In this document: in pieces, positions 1 to 8,157 of the stretch
Layout of the letters: every line of letters starts with the position of its first letter
Position numbering within the stretch: position 1 is the first letter of the stretch
Source of the DNA: Hornefia porci
GTDB lineage: Bacteria; Bacillota; Clostridia; Peptostreptococcales; Anaerovoracaceae
Direction: 5' to 3'
Length of the DNA: 64,000 bases
NCBI RefSeq assembly: GCF_001940235.1
Contig: NZ_MJIE01000001.1
Coordinates: 2,294,001 to 2,358,000 of the forward strand
Notes under the pieces: model-generated
The model's input: only the letters and a program-made list of their open reading frames with translations
Databases searched by the model: none
What the model was told of the DNA's origin: nothing
Translations under genes and position numbers: made by a program

Positions 1-1
1 G

Positions 2-232
2 CTGGCCAGACCTGCGATCAGCGACCTGGTGAGGCAGGTTGAGGGCACGCGGATCATCAGCGAGGAGGATCTGGAATTTGTGATCGATATCGCGACCTTC
101 AGTCTTGTAGGCATCATCACGGAATGGGTAGCCGGAGGGATGAAGCCGGAGTACAAAGAAAAGCTGGACCGGCTGTTTGTGCTGCTGGACGGCACGCTGG
201 AGGGAATGCTCGACAGAGTCGCAAAACGGTGA
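2..232 (+). CDS. TetR/AcrR-family regulator, C-terminal part (5' end outside the window)
   Basis: The reading frame is open from the first bases of the window to a TGA at 230-232, so only the last 76 codons are present. The visible residues (for example FSLVGIITEWVAGGM, then KLDRLFVLLDG) look like the helical ligand/dimer domain at the end of TetR-type repressors, where an aromatic-rich helix is followed by a W..GGMK turn. The helix-turn-helix that would prove the family lies upstream of the window. A radical-SAM-like gene follows 126 bp downstream on the same strand. Such regulators often sit beside their targets, so local regulation is possible but is inference. A short internal GTG at 29 is not a likely start because the frame continues upstream. 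Confidence 0.6.
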   Translation: MARPAISDLVRQVEGTRIISEEDLEFVIDIATFSLVGIITEWVAGGMKPEYKEKLDRLFVLLDGTLEGMLDRVAKR

Positions 233-358
233 AATATTGTACATTTGCCGCCGGCTGTCCTGTTTTGCGGCAGGCGGAAGAAAATTGTCTATTGAAAGCT
301 GTATCAGAGGGCACTATGCTGAAAAGCAGAAACGTATTTTTTAAGGAGAAGGATAAAA

Positions 359-1417
359 ATGAGTGCAGTTGGAAATGAAATCAAGAAACTGGGGCTGATG
401 AAGGCCTATGAGTTTCTGGACAGGAATCCGGAGGCGAATCTTCCCAAGCTTCTGGACTGGTTTGATACATATGCGCCGAAGGATGTTCTTTCCGTGCAGA
501 GGGACGTCATCAGGGATATCGTGACCCGGAAGGACGGGAACTGGTATAATCTGCTGATCAGTCTGTGGAGTGATATCGACGACGATGTGCGGAAAACGAT
601 CTTTGAGAACATGCTGATCAACGCCAATGCGCTTGCGGCGCCGCAGGCGAATGAGAACAGAGAGAAATACGGATGCAATATTCCCTGGGTCATCGCGCTG
701 AACATCAACGGGAGCGGCGACCGCCGGTATCTGGACTTCGACGAATGGGATGATGTGATCGAACAGGCAAAGGCGCTCGGAACCTTTATGTTTTTCATTG
801 AGGGTGAGGAACCGCTGAAGTACCCTGAAGAAATCATCGCCCTGTGCAATAAGCATTATGAGTGCGAATTTCTGATGTTTACGGACGGTATGGGAATTAC
901 AGAGGCATTCGCCGATGAGATGCTGCGTGTGAAGAATCTGATCGTCGCTGTGGAGGTCTCCGGTACGCCGGAGGATCAGAAACTGGCTGAGACCGCGGAA
1001 ATCCTTCATCGCAAGAAGCTTCCATACTGCGTGTCCTGCACTTATGATGAAGAGAGTCAGGAACGTTTTGACCGGGAGGATTTTTTCGACAAAATGATCG
1101 AATACGGCGTCAAGCTGTGTCTGTTCTTTTCCGCCGCGCCGGCCGGAAAGGACCGCGTCTATGACCGGATTGTGGAATATCGCAAGAAGAAACCGATCAT
1201 GACGATCAACTTCTGCAAGGATTCTACCATTACCGGGGGATGTGTCGCCGGCGGAAGATATTACTGCAGCATCAGCGCCACCGGCGATGTGGAGGCGTGT
1301 TTCTTCTATCGGGAGTCTGACAGCAATGTGCGAGAGAAAAGTCTGGTGGAGTGTCTTCAGTCGCCGCTGTTCATGAAATTTCACGATAAAAATGTTCAGT
1401 GCGTGCTGAACCGGTAG
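359..1417 (+). CDS. Degenerate radical-SAM-like protein lacking the CxxxCxxC motif
   Basis: A 352-residue protein whose body follows the radical SAM/SPASM-like group that opens with EKYGC(N)IPW. Recognisable blocks are the entry strand near residue 108, LGTFMFFIEGEEPL near 145 (family norm GGEP), a FTDG strand, ADEMLRVKN, an EILHRKKLPYCVSC block, and a late AGGRYYCSISATGDVEAC block. Where the family has a TSACNLxCxxCW loop carrying the three [4Fe-4S] cysteines, this protein reads NINGSGDRRYLDFDE: about 15 residues and every cluster cysteine are missing. The other two frames across 680-760 give a stop or no cysteines, so a simple frameshift does not hide the motif. The C-terminus also stops soon after the DVEAC block. 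AAGGAGAAGG precedes the ATG. Probably a non-catalytic paralogue (partner, scaffold or ligand binder); function unknown. Confidence 0.75.
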   Translation: MSAVGNEIKKLGLMKAYEFLDRNPEANLPKLLDWFDTYAPKDVLSVQRDVIRDIVTRKDGNWYNLLISLWSDIDDDVRKTIFENMLINANALAAPQANENREKYGCNIPWVIALNINGSGDRRYLDFDEWDDVIEQAKALGTFMFFIEGEEPLKYPEEIIALCNKHYECEFLMFTDGMGITEAFADEMLRVKNLIVAVEVSGTPEDQKLAETAEILHRKKLPYCVSCTYDEESQERFDREDFFDKMIEYGVKLCLFFSAAPAGKDRVYDRIVEYRKKKPIMTINFCKDSTITGGCVAGGRYYCSISATGDVEACFFYRESDSNVREKSLVECLQSPLFMKFHDKNVQCVLNR

Positions 1418-1432
1418 ACGGCAGGAATAGAT

Positions 1433-1472
1433 GCGGCGGCCGGAGGGAAATCCCCGGGCCGCCGCGTTTCTT
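1433..1472 (+). terminator. Intrinsic terminator after the radical-SAM-like gene
   Basis: GCGGCGGCC at 1433-1441 pairs with GGCCGCCGC at 1457-1465 (9 bp, perfect), followed by GTTTCTTTGTT. It lies 15 bp after the stop of the upstream gene and in front of a convergent gene. Confidence 0.7.
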
Positions 1473-1502
1473 TGTTATCAGACTGTTTATGGACTCCGCC
1501 CT

Positions 1503-1913
1503 CTACGCCTCAATGCCCAGCAGGAGACGGTCCAGAATCTCTACCGCGTCCTGAATGCAGCCGTCGCAGCTGCGGAGGGGTTCGCCGGTGTCCACGCCTT
1601 TCAGCTGCCGACAGACGATGGACCTGTTTTTGTTCAGGAAAGCCTCTGTCGCTTCCTTCATCATCTGGTAGCATTCGCGTTTGGTTTTCGGGTGATCCAT
1701 ATCTCCGTCGGAAATTTTCATTCCGATTACCATGGCCATCGCGCTGACCGCGCCGCAGGTGCCCATGCTGCCCATGCCGAGTCCGAAGGGCTCTGCCATA
1801 CGGAACACCTGTCTCGGGTCAGTGCCCATAACATTGCAGTAGGAGCAGGCGACGGCCTGCGCACAGTTGAAGCCCTGTTTGTGAAGCCTTGCGGCGAGTT
1901 CTTTTCTGTTCAT
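1503..1913 (-). CDS. C_GCAxxG_C_C family protein
   Basis: A 136-residue protein with the cysteine pattern that names this family: NCAQAV near residue 17, a glycine-rich GLGMGSMGTCGAVSAM stretch, and a CDGCIQDAVEIL motif near the C-terminus. Homologues are small proteins of anaerobes thought to bind a metal or redox cofactor; no reaction is established as far as I know. The ATG at 1911-1913 was chosen because AAGGAG lies just upstream on the minus strand and the family begins near MxRKELA. An in-frame extension to 2057 has no ribosome site and would overlap the divergent neighbour. It stands alone, convergent with the radical-SAM-like gene and divergent from the HutD-type gene. Confidence 0.85.
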   Translation of the reverse strand: MNRKELAARLHKQGFNCAQAVACSYCNVMGTDPRQVFRMAEPFGLGMGSMGTCGAVSAMAMVIGMKISDGDMDHPKTKRECYQMMKEATEAFLNKNRSIVCRQLKGVDTGEPLRSCDGCIQDAVEILDRLLLGIEA

Positions 1914-2055
1914 ATAGCGTATTCTCCTTTGTCCTTGGATGACCGGCGGAAACCGGCCGGTTTCAGTATACCGCAGCAAAGCACGGATTGCAAGGATACA
2001 GCGCTGTGTGATATAATCAGTGCATATAGAAATTAGCATTGAGGATGTGTGAATC

Positions 2056-3174
2056 ATGAAGTATCAGGTGTTGAAAACAGAGGATTTCAGAACTTCCCGC
2101 TGGACAGGCGGAACGACGACGCAGCTGGCGATTTGGCCGCAGGACAGCGAATATCTGGAGCGTAATTTTGTCTGGAGACTGTCAACGGCCACCTGCGAAA
2201 AGGAGGAGTCGGTATTCTCCAGGCTGCCGGATTTCAACCGGGTTCTGGTGGTGCTGTCCGGCAGTGTGGTTCTGGCTCATGAAAATGTCCGGTCGGCCCG
2301 GCTGCGGGAACTGGAGCAGGACGCCTTTGACGGCGCGTATAGAACAAAGAGCTTCGGGGCGATCACCGACTATAATCTGATGGTGCGCAAGGGGAACGAA
2401 GGCAGCGTGGAGGTTATAGCGCTTTCTGAAGAGAACCGGACGCTGACCGTGGAGGACAAAGAACAGTACGCCATGGGAACGCAGGCGTTCTATTGCAGGG
2501 ACGGATATGCAACTGTCGATATCAGCGGAACGATGGTAATGCTGAAGGAGGGAGAACAGCTGGTAATCGATTATGACCGGCGGGAATCTCTGCGGCTGTC
2601 CGTCATGGGAGAGGGTCATCTGATCCGGTGCAGTATCTGGTATAACTACGAGGAAGGAAGCTTCGGACCGACCCGGATCGAAAAAAAACCGGCGACGGCA
2701 GAGGATTTCCGCCAGTGTATCTTTATCGCCAACACGCAATACCGCTTCTCGAAGTATACGAATAAACGGCTGAAAAGCGTATGGTATGATGAGGAACTGC
2801 AGAAGGGTATCCGTGCGGTCAACCGGTTTGCCATCGCGGACATTCTGTTTTTCGCAGGAATTGCTCTGGTGGGTTTTCTGGGAGCGGGTCGCTTTCATTC
2901 GCCGATTCTCTGGATTGCGGCTTTCGTTGTCTGGTTCCTACTGTATTCTCTGCTGGTGGCGCCGGCCGTGTATTTTCTTGCGGTGCCTAAGCCGGTCGCG
3001 GCGCATATCAAGGATGTCAGCAGGCTGACGCCTTATGAGAGAGAGCTGAGGGAAAAACAGATGAACACCAACGAACGCGTGACCAGAATCCTGAACAGAT
3101 ATAAATTCAGCGGGACCGCGGAATACGATGAAGACGGGAACCGGCTGGACGACCTCAGCAGTAAAAAATTCTGA
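2056..3174 (+). CDS. HutD/Ves-type cupin fused to a C-terminal two-helix membrane domain
   Basis: A 372-residue protein. Residues 1 to about 190 match the HutD/Ves family: the start MKYQVLKTEDFRTSRWTGG, then WRLSTATCEKEESVFSRLP, then a FNRVLVVLSG strand. HutD proteins are bicupin-fold proteins linked with histidine use in other bacteria, and their activity is unsettled. After residue 255 come two hydrophobic segments (about 258-278 and 284-312) followed by a charged tail of some 60 residues, so the cupin part is probably membrane-tethered facing the cytoplasm. No hut genes are nearby. A TATAAT-like box near 2012 and a GAGG before the ATG support the start. The fusion is unusual: HutD proteins are normally about 190 residues and soluble. 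Confidence 0.7.
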   Translation: MKYQVLKTEDFRTSRWTGGTTTQLAIWPQDSEYLERNFVWRLSTATCEKEESVFSRLPDFNRVLVVLSGSVVLAHENVRSARLRELEQDAFDGAYRTKSFGAITDYNLMVRKGNEGSVEVIALSEENRTLTVEDKEQYAMGTQAFYCRDGYATVDISGTMVMLKEGEQLVIDYDRRESLRLSVMGEGHLIRCSIWYNYEEGSFGPTRIEKKPATAEDFRQCIFIANTQYRFSKYTNKRLKSVWYDEELQKGIRAVNRFAIADILFFAGIALVGFLGAGRFHSPILWIAAFVVWFLLYSLLVAPAVYFLAVPKPVAAHIKDVSRLTPYERELREKQMNTNERVTRILNRYKFSGTAEYDEDGNRLDDLSSKKF

Positions 3175-3198
3175 AAACATTTGCGAACAGGCTGAAAC

Positions 3199-3250
3199 AA
3201 AAAAAGCGCTTCCGCGGCGGGCCAGGTTTGCGGCCGAAGACCGGGAAGCG
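3199..3250 (-). terminator. Probable intrinsic terminator of mscL
   Basis: Read on the minus strand, CGCTTCCCG (3250-3242) can pair with CGGAAGCG (3214-3207), followed by a run of seven T (3205-3199). The loop is long (about 27 nt), so the call is moderate. Confidence 0.5.
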
Positions 3251-3345
3251 GGGGGCAGTCCGCAGCCCGCCGGAGAAGCGGTGTATACGCTCCGGCGGAG
3301 TTCGGACCCGCCGGCTGCCGGAGCGCAGATATTCCGGGCCGGAAC

Positions 3346-3765
3346 TCAGGCGGTTTCTGCACCGAGTTCGGAGGTGCAGTGGGGGCACCTGGTGGCGTCT
3401 GCCGGAATTTCACTCTTGCAGTAGGGGCAGATTCTGGTGGCCGGCGCGGCTTCCTCCTCCGGCGCCTTCCGGAGACTGCCGAGCTTGTTCAGAGCGCGGA
3501 TAATGCAGAACAGCACCAGAGCGATGAGAATAAAGTTGATCACCGCCATGATGAAATTCCCGTATGCAAAGTGCACGTCGCCGATGTCGGCGGTCAGACG
3601 GGAAAAATCCTTTCCGACGACCAGACCCAGCAGAGGGTTCAGGATGTCGTTGACCAGTGAGTTGACGATGGCTGTAAACGCACCGCCGATGATAATGCCG
3701 ACAGCCATGTCCATCACATTGCCCTGCATGGCAAATTCTTTAAATTCCTTTAAAAATGTTTTCAT
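3346..3765 (-). CDS. mscL: Large-conductance mechanosensitive channel with C-terminal zinc ribbon
   Basis: A 139-residue protein. The N-terminus FLKEFKEFAMQGNVMDMAVGIIIGGAF is the classical MscL amphipathic helix plus first pore helix. The second membrane helix (FIMAVINFILIALVLFCIIRALN) follows a periplasmic loop containing LTADIGD. MscL opens under membrane tension to release osmolytes during hypo-osmotic shock. After a short acidic linker the last 25 residues read CPYC, ten residues, then CPHC: a zinc-ribbon replaces the usual MscL C-terminal helical bundle. The start ATG at 3763-3765 is preceded by AGGAGG on the minus strand. An upstream in-frame extension to 3948 is not MscL-like. Monocistronic, with a likely terminator at 3250-3199. 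Confidence 0.92.
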   Translation of the reverse strand: MKTFLKEFKEFAMQGNVMDMAVGIIIGGAFTAIVNSLVNDILNPLLGLVVGKDFSRLTADIGDVHFAYGNFIMAVINFILIALVLFCIIRALNKLGSLRKAPEEEAAPATRICPYCKSEIPADATRCPHCTSELGAETA

Positions 3766-4257
3766 TAAAATTTCCTCCTGTCCTGAATACATTAGCTTCA
3801 ATATCGTTCTGCTTCGGTAATTGCCGGACGACTGTTGTGCAGGCACCGGAAATGTACGGAGCCGGAGCACGGGCGTCAGATGTCTGCCGGCGCACCCTTC
3901 CATCGGATTGCTGTGCGCCGCGGCGCCTCCGGCATCACTTGACATCACTTATTGTATACTATACATTGTTTTTCTGAAAAAAGAAAGAACTTTTATTGCC
4001 TGTCGAATCGAAATCTGCCTGAGAACCTGCCGGAAATTTTTGCTGAAAGAGAGAAAAATTTCGCTGAAAGAGAGAAAAATTCATGGATTTTTGCTGCCGG
4101 CTGTTGTATAATATTCCAGTAATATTTTTTGCAGAAAATACAAGGACAGGATGGCGAGGCGAGAGTCGGCGGGATCTTATATCTCCTACTCACTCCTCAG
4201 GGCTTTCCGCCTTGTTTTTTGTTTTATCAGAAGCGGAACCCTATGGAAGGAGTGAGT
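3766..4257. other. Intergenic region mscL / pyrG
   Basis: About 490 bp without a supported gene. It contains the mscL ribosome site, a two-copy tandem repeat (4042-4082), and a TATAAT at 4107-4112 that may be the pyrG minus-10 (the corresponding minus-35 TGGATT is poor). A T-rich tract at 4213-4227 follows a possible weak GGCGG/CCGCC pairing (4168-4172 with 4207-4211). A pyrG attenuator is conceivable but not convincing. Confidence 0.4.
4042..4082 (+). repeat. Two-copy tandem repeat upstream of pyrG
   Basis: GCTGAAAGAGAGAAAAATT at 4042-4060 is repeated at 4063-4081, period 21 bp. The flanking bases differ only in T number. No coding or structural role is visible. Confidence 0.85.
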
Positions 4258-5850
4258 ATGAAAAAGTATATTTTTGTGACCGGAGGCGTAGTTTCAGGAC
4301 TGGGAAAAGGCATCACGGCGGCGTCCCTGGGCCGCCTGCTGAAATCCAGAGGACTGAAGGTGGCCGCGCAGAAGCTGGATCCCTACATCAACATTGACCC
4401 TGGGACCATGAGTCCGTATCAGCACGGGGAGGTATTTGTGACAGAGGACGGCGCGGAGACCGATCTGGACCTGGGGCATTATGAGCGGTTTATCGACGAG
4501 AACCTGAACCGGTTCAGCAATCTCACCACGGGCAAGGTGTACTGGAACGTCTTGAACAAAGAACGTAACGGCGATTTTCTGGGGAGCACGGTGCAGGTGA
4601 TCCCGCATATCACTGATGAGATTAAATCGTTTATTTACGAAGTGGGACGCCATTCAGACGCGGATGTCATCATCACAGAGATCGGCGGAACCGTCGGAGA
4701 TATTGAAAGTCAGCCGTTTCTGGAGGCAATCCGCCAGGTGTCTCTGGAGGTCGGGAAAGAGAATTCTCTGTTCATTCATGTGACGCTGGTGCCGTACCTG
4801 CAGAGCTCCGGCGAGCACAAATCCAAGCCCACCCAGCATTCGGTCAAGGAGCTCCGGAGTCTGGGGATTTCTCCGGATATTATCGTGCTCCGCGCCAACG
4901 AGACCATCGATCAGTCGATCGTAGAGAAGATTTCGCTGTTCTGCAATGTCAAAAAAGACTGTGTGATTCAGAATATCACACTGCCGGTGCTCTATGAAGC
5001 GCCTGTCATGCTGGAGCGTTCCCGGTTCAGCTGGATCGTCTGCCGCGAGCTGGGAATCAACGCGGGTCCCTGTGAGATGGAGGACTGGATGAAAATGCTC
5101 GACCGCGTACATAATCGGGAAAAGGAAGTGCGGATAGGCCTGATCGGAAAGTATGTCAAGCTCCACGATGCGTATCTGTCCGTGGCGGAGGCACTGCGGC
5201 ACGGCGGATACGAAAACGGGACGAATGTAGAAATCGAATGGATTGAAGCGGAGAGTGTGACGGAGGAGACGGCAGAGAAACTGCTTGGCGCGCTGGACGG
5301 CATTCTGGTGCCGGGAGGTTTCGGAGACCGGGGAATTGAAGGCAAGATTCAGGCGGCGAAATACGCCAGAGAAAATGATATCCCGTATCTCGGAATATGT
5401 CTCGGCATGCAGACCGCAGTCATTGAATTCGCCCGCGATGTGCTGGGATACAAAGACGCCGGCTCCGGTGAATTCACGCCGGGAGGCGCGCATAATGTCA
5501 TCGATCTGATGCCGGACCAGCAGGGGAATATCCCAAAGGGCGGGACTATGAGGCTGGGAGCCTACCCGTGTGTGGTCGGCGAGAATACAAAGCTGCGGGA
5601 GGCCTACGGGAAGGCGGAGATCGCGGAGAGACACCGGCACCGTTACGAATTCAACAATCTCTACCGGGAGGAGATGACAAAGGCGGGTCTGGTGATTTCC
5701 GGAACCTCTCCCGACGGCAGACTGGTGGAGGCGGTGGAGCTTCCGGACCGGAAATTCTTTGTGGCCGTTCAGTATCATCCGGAATTCAAATCCCGCCCCA
5801 ATGACGCGCATCCTCTGTTCCGCGAGTTCATCCGGGCGGCGTTGAAGTAG
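4258..5850 (+). CDS. pyrG: CTP synthase
   Basis: A 530-residue enzyme making CTP from UTP, ATP and glutamine, the last step of pyrimidine nucleotide synthesis. The synthetase half starts [18 protein letters not shown] with the P-loop-like [10 protein letters not shown] and continues with [13 protein letters not shown] and [22 protein letters not shown]. The class I glutaminase half has the nucleophile in LGICLGMQ (near residue 380) and the His-Glu dyad in QYHPEF near the C-terminus. Length matches the family. The ATG at 4258 is preceded by GGAAGGAG. In-frame codons upstream to 4129 are not conserved. carAB, 12 kb downstream, supply the first step of the same pathway but are not in the same operon. 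Confidence 0.98.
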   Translation: MKKYIFVTGGVVSGLGKGITAASLGRLLKSRGLKVAAQKLDPYINIDPGTMSPYQHGEVFVTEDGAETDLDLGHYERFIDENLNRFSNLTTGKVYWNVLNKERNGDFLGSTVQVIPHITDEIKSFIYEVGRHSDADVIITEIGGTVGDIESQPFLEAIRQVSLEVGKENSLFIHVTLVPYLQSSGEHKSKPTQHSVKELRSLGISPDIIVLRANETIDQSIVEKISLFCNVKKDCVIQNITLPVLYEAPVMLERSRFSWIVCRELGINAGPCEMEDWMKMLDRVHNREKEVRIGLIGKYVKLHDAYLSVAEALRHGGYENGTNVEIEWIEAESVTEETAEKLLGALDGILVPGGFGDRGIEGKIQAAKYARENDIPYLGICLGMQTAVIEFARDVLGYKDAGSGEFTPGGAHNVIDLMPDQQGNIPKGGTMRLGAYPCVVGENTKLREAYGKAEIAERHRHRYEFNNLYREEMTKAGLVISGTSPDGRLVEAVELPDRKFFVAVQYHPEFKSRPNDAHPLFREFIRAALK

Positions 5851-5864
5851 CGAGTGTATATGTC

Positions 5865-5933
5865 CTGCCGCGGCTCTGAAGCAGCGGGTGCATGCTCGGC
5901 TGCATCGCTGAAACGTTCTGCCGCGGCTCTGAA
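5865..5933 (+). repeat. Direct repeat between pyrG and phoB
   Basis: CTGCCGCGGCTCTGAA occurs at 5865-5880 and again at 5918-5933, period 53 bp. A less exact match follows each copy (TGCATGCTCGGCTGCATCGC against TGTATGCTTCCGCATCGC), so this looks like an old tandem duplication of about 53 bp. Confidence 0.7.
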
Positions 5934-5993
5934 ATGCCGGAGAATGTATGCTTCCGCATCGCCGCGGCGGCCGTGCTTCACATGCAGTTGATG

Positions 5994-6021
5994 TTTACAT
6001 GGATTTTACATCAATTTTACA
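5994..6021 (+). promoter_or_regulatory. Pho box: three TTTACA direct repeats with 11-bp period
   Basis: TTTACA occurs at 5994-5999, 6005-6010 and 6016-6021. Each copy is exactly one helical turn (11 bp) from the next, with 5-bp spacers TGGAT and TCAAT. Gram-positive PhoP boxes are direct repeats of TT(A/C/T)ACA with about 5-bp spacing. A possible minus-10, TATCAT, lies at 6046-6051. The downstream genes are an OmpR-type regulator and a PhoR-like kinase, so autoregulation is the natural reading. Confidence 0.7.
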
Positions 6022-6081
6022 TCGGAAAGATGGCTTTTTTTCTGATATCATAGTACACTTGTGGCAGGAAGGATGGAAACT

Positions 6082-6759
6082 ATGATTTATCTTGTAGAAG
6101 ACGATGGGAGCATCAGGGAACTGGTGACCTATACTTTAACAAATGAAGGATTTGAAGCCCGCGGCTTCAGCCGTCCCTCGGAATTCTGGAAGGGACTGGA
6201 GGAGGAAACGCCGGACCTCATTTTGTTAGATATCATGCTCCCGGAGGAGAGCGGCCTTGACATGCTGAAAAAACTGCGGGCACTGCCCCGCACCGCGAAG
6301 GTGCCGATCATGATGCTGACGGCCCGGGGCACGGAATATGACAAGGTGATCGGTCTGGACTACGGAGCGGACGACTACCTGCCCAAGCCCTTCGGCATGA
6401 TGGAACTGATTGCGAGGATCAAGGCGCTTCTCCGGCGGACGCAGCCCTCTACGGGTGATGAGGAATATACGGCTGGCGACATTTCTGTCTCACTGGCGCG
6501 TCATACGGTGACGGTGAAGGGCCGGGATGTTGTGCTGACCCGGAAGGAGTTTGAGCTTCTGGAGCTTCTGGTGGAGAACAAAGGAATCGTGTTTACCCGG
6601 GATCAGCTGCTGACAAAGATCTGGGGCTACGCCTTTGACGGCGAGAGCCGGACGGTGGACGTCCATATCCGTTCTCTGCGGCAGAAGCTGGGCGAAGCGG
6701 GGCATCAGATTCAGACGGTGCGCGGGATCGGATATCGCATGGAGGAAACGGCGAAATGA
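6082..6759 (+). CDS. phoB: PhoB/PhoP-type response regulator
   Basis: A DNA-binding response regulator of about 225 residues. The receiver domain starts MIYLVEDDGSIRELV (acidic pair EDD), with the phospho-acceptor Asp in LILLDIMLP and the conserved Lys in YLPKPFG. An OmpR/PhoB winged helix follows from about residue 125, ending in RTVDVHIRSLRQKLG and IQTVRGIGYRM. The ATG at 6082 has AGGAAGG at a good 9-bp spacing; an in-frame ATG at 6073 sits directly on that site. It overlaps the kinase gene by ATGA. The triple TTTACA box just upstream argues for the phosphate-starvation system. Alternative: an OmpR regulator of another stimulus, since no phosphate transporter is in the window. Confidence 0.85.
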   Translation: MIYLVEDDGSIRELVTYTLTNEGFEARGFSRPSEFWKGLEEETPDLILLDIMLPEESGLDMLKKLRALPRTAKVPIMMLTARGTEYDKVIGLDYGADDYLPKPFGMMELIARIKALLRRTQPSTGDEEYTAGDISVSLARHTVTVKGRDVVLTRKEFELLELLVENKGIVFTRDQLLTKIWGYAFDGESRTVDVHIRSLRQKLGEAGHQIQTVRGIGYRMEETAK

Positions 6760-8105
6760 GGAACCGGATCTTTTACGGGATTTTCAGCGTGGCCCTGCTG
6801 GTGCTGGTCGCCAGTATGGTCCTGATTTTCAGTGCGCTTTATACACAGTATTCCAAGGAATATGAGAAGAGTCTGCAGAACGAGGCGTATCTGGTGGCCG
6901 CGGCCATCCGGCACACCGGATCGGGATATTTTTCCGACCTGAAGGTGGATAAGCGGTACCGGATCACATATATCGCCAGGTCGGGCAAGGTCATCTACGA
7001 CACAAGCGTCGATGCGTCTAAACTGCCGAACCACGCGTCGCGTCCGGAGGTGAAGGAGGCGATGAAAACCGGATACGGATCGGATACCCGGTATTCCAAG
7101 ACCCTTTCTGAGAAGACTTCATACAGCGCGGTGCGGATGGAGGACGGGAGAGTGCTCAGGGTATCCATCACGCAGTTCACCCTGCTGACGCTGCTGCTGC
7201 GGCTGATGAAACCGATTCTGCTGGTGCTGCTCCTGACGATCATGACGTCACTGCTTCTGGCGTCGCGGATTTCCCGTCGTATCGTTAAGCCGATCAACGA
7301 GATTGATCTGGATGCCCCGACAGAGAATATGACATATCCGGAGCTGGAGCCGCTGCTCGTCCGCATAGAAGAGCAGAATGACATGCTGAATCAGAGAATT
7401 GACAAGCTGCGGGGCGATGTGGATGAGAAAACGCGGGAAGCGGAGTTCCGCAAGGAGTTTACCGCAAATGTTTCGCATGAATTGAAAACGCCCCTGACAT
7501 CGATTTCCGGATTTGCCGAGATTATGAAGAACGGAATCGTCCGTCCTGAGGATGTGGAGAAGTTTGCCGGACGCATTTATGAGGAGGCGCAGAGGCTGAT
7601 CGTTCTGGTGGACGATATTATCAAGCTTTCTCAGCTGGATGAGAATCAGATTACGGCGAAGAAGGAACGGCTGGATCTTTACGGTGTCGCGGAGGAGGTG
7701 CTGTATACTCTGAACGCCGCCGCGAAGGGAATGGACGTGAAGGTGGATCTCAGCGGAAAGCATGTCCATGTGGACGGAGTCTACCAGATTATAGAAGAAA
7801 TCGTTTACAACCTGTGTGATAATGCGATAAAATATAATAAGAAGGGCGGGACGGTCCGGGTTTCCACCGGGATGGCGGAGGGCCGGCCGTATATCTGCGT
7901 GAAGGACACGGGCATCGGGATTCCGCAGGAGGATCTGGACCGGGTGTTCGAGCGGTTTTATCGCGTGAACAAAAGTCATTCCAAGGAGATCGGCGGCACC
8001 GGCCTCGGCCTTTCGATCGTGAGGCACGGCGCCGCGTACCATAACGCGGATATCCGGATCCAGAGCAGGCTGGGAGAAGGAACCGAAATCACCGTGCTGT
8101 TCTGA
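6756..8105 (+). CDS. phoR: PhoR-like sensor histidine kinase
   Basis: A 449-residue membrane kinase. Transmembrane helix 1 is at about residues 5-27, then an extracytoplasmic domain of about 115 residues, then helix 2 at about 148-172. A HAMP-like linker is followed by the dimerisation/phospho-acceptor box NVSHELKTPLTSISGF with His near residue 240. The ATPase domain has the N box (NLCDNAIKYN), G1 (VKDTGIGIP), the F box (VFERFYRV) and G2 (GGTGLGLSIV). It would phosphorylate the regulator encoded just upstream (4-bp overlap, ATGA). The domain order and the Pho box support PhoR rather than another HAMP kinase. No in-window target besides the operon itself is evident. Confidence 0.88.
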   Translation: MRNRIFYGIFSVALLVLVASMVLIFSALYTQYSKEYEKSLQNEAYLVAAAIRHTGSGYFSDLKVDKRYRITYIARSGKVIYDTSVDASKLPNHASRPEVKEAMKTGYGSDTRYSKTLSEKTSYSAVRMEDGRVLRVSITQFTLLTLLLRLMKPILLVLLLTIMTSLLLASRISRRIVKPINEIDLDAPTENMTYPELEPLLVRIEEQNDMLNQRIDKLRGDVDEKTREAEFRKEFTANVSHELKTPLTSISGFAEIMKNGIVRPEDVEKFAGRIYEEAQRLIVLVDDIIKLSQLDENQITAKKERLDLYGVAEEVLYTLNAAAKGMDVKVDLSGKHVHVDGVYQIIEEIVYNLCDNAIKYNKKGGTVRVSTGMAEGRPYICVKDTGIGIPQEDLDRVFERFYRVNKSHSKEIGGTGLGLSIVRHGAAYHNADIRIQSRLGEGTEITVLF

Positions 8106-8157
8106 CCGGCCGCGGAGGCTTCGCCTCCGTTTTCTGAAGAATGCGCGGAGAAGTGTG

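Noticed and set aside
680..760. Frameshift hiding the CxxxCxxC motif of the radical-SAM-like protein
   Set aside because: The other two forward frames give a stop or a cysteine-free peptide across the loop, so the motif is truly missing.
4129..4257. N-terminal extension of PyrG and a pyrG attenuator
   Set aside because: The extension is not PyrG-like and lies upstream of a better ribosome site. The stem before the T-tract is only five pairs with a loop of about 35 nt, and no GGGC initiation site is seen.
8106..8157. Start of the THUMP methyltransferase at GTG 8155
   Set aside because: The ATG immediately after it (8158) has better spacing to GGAG and fits the family start.
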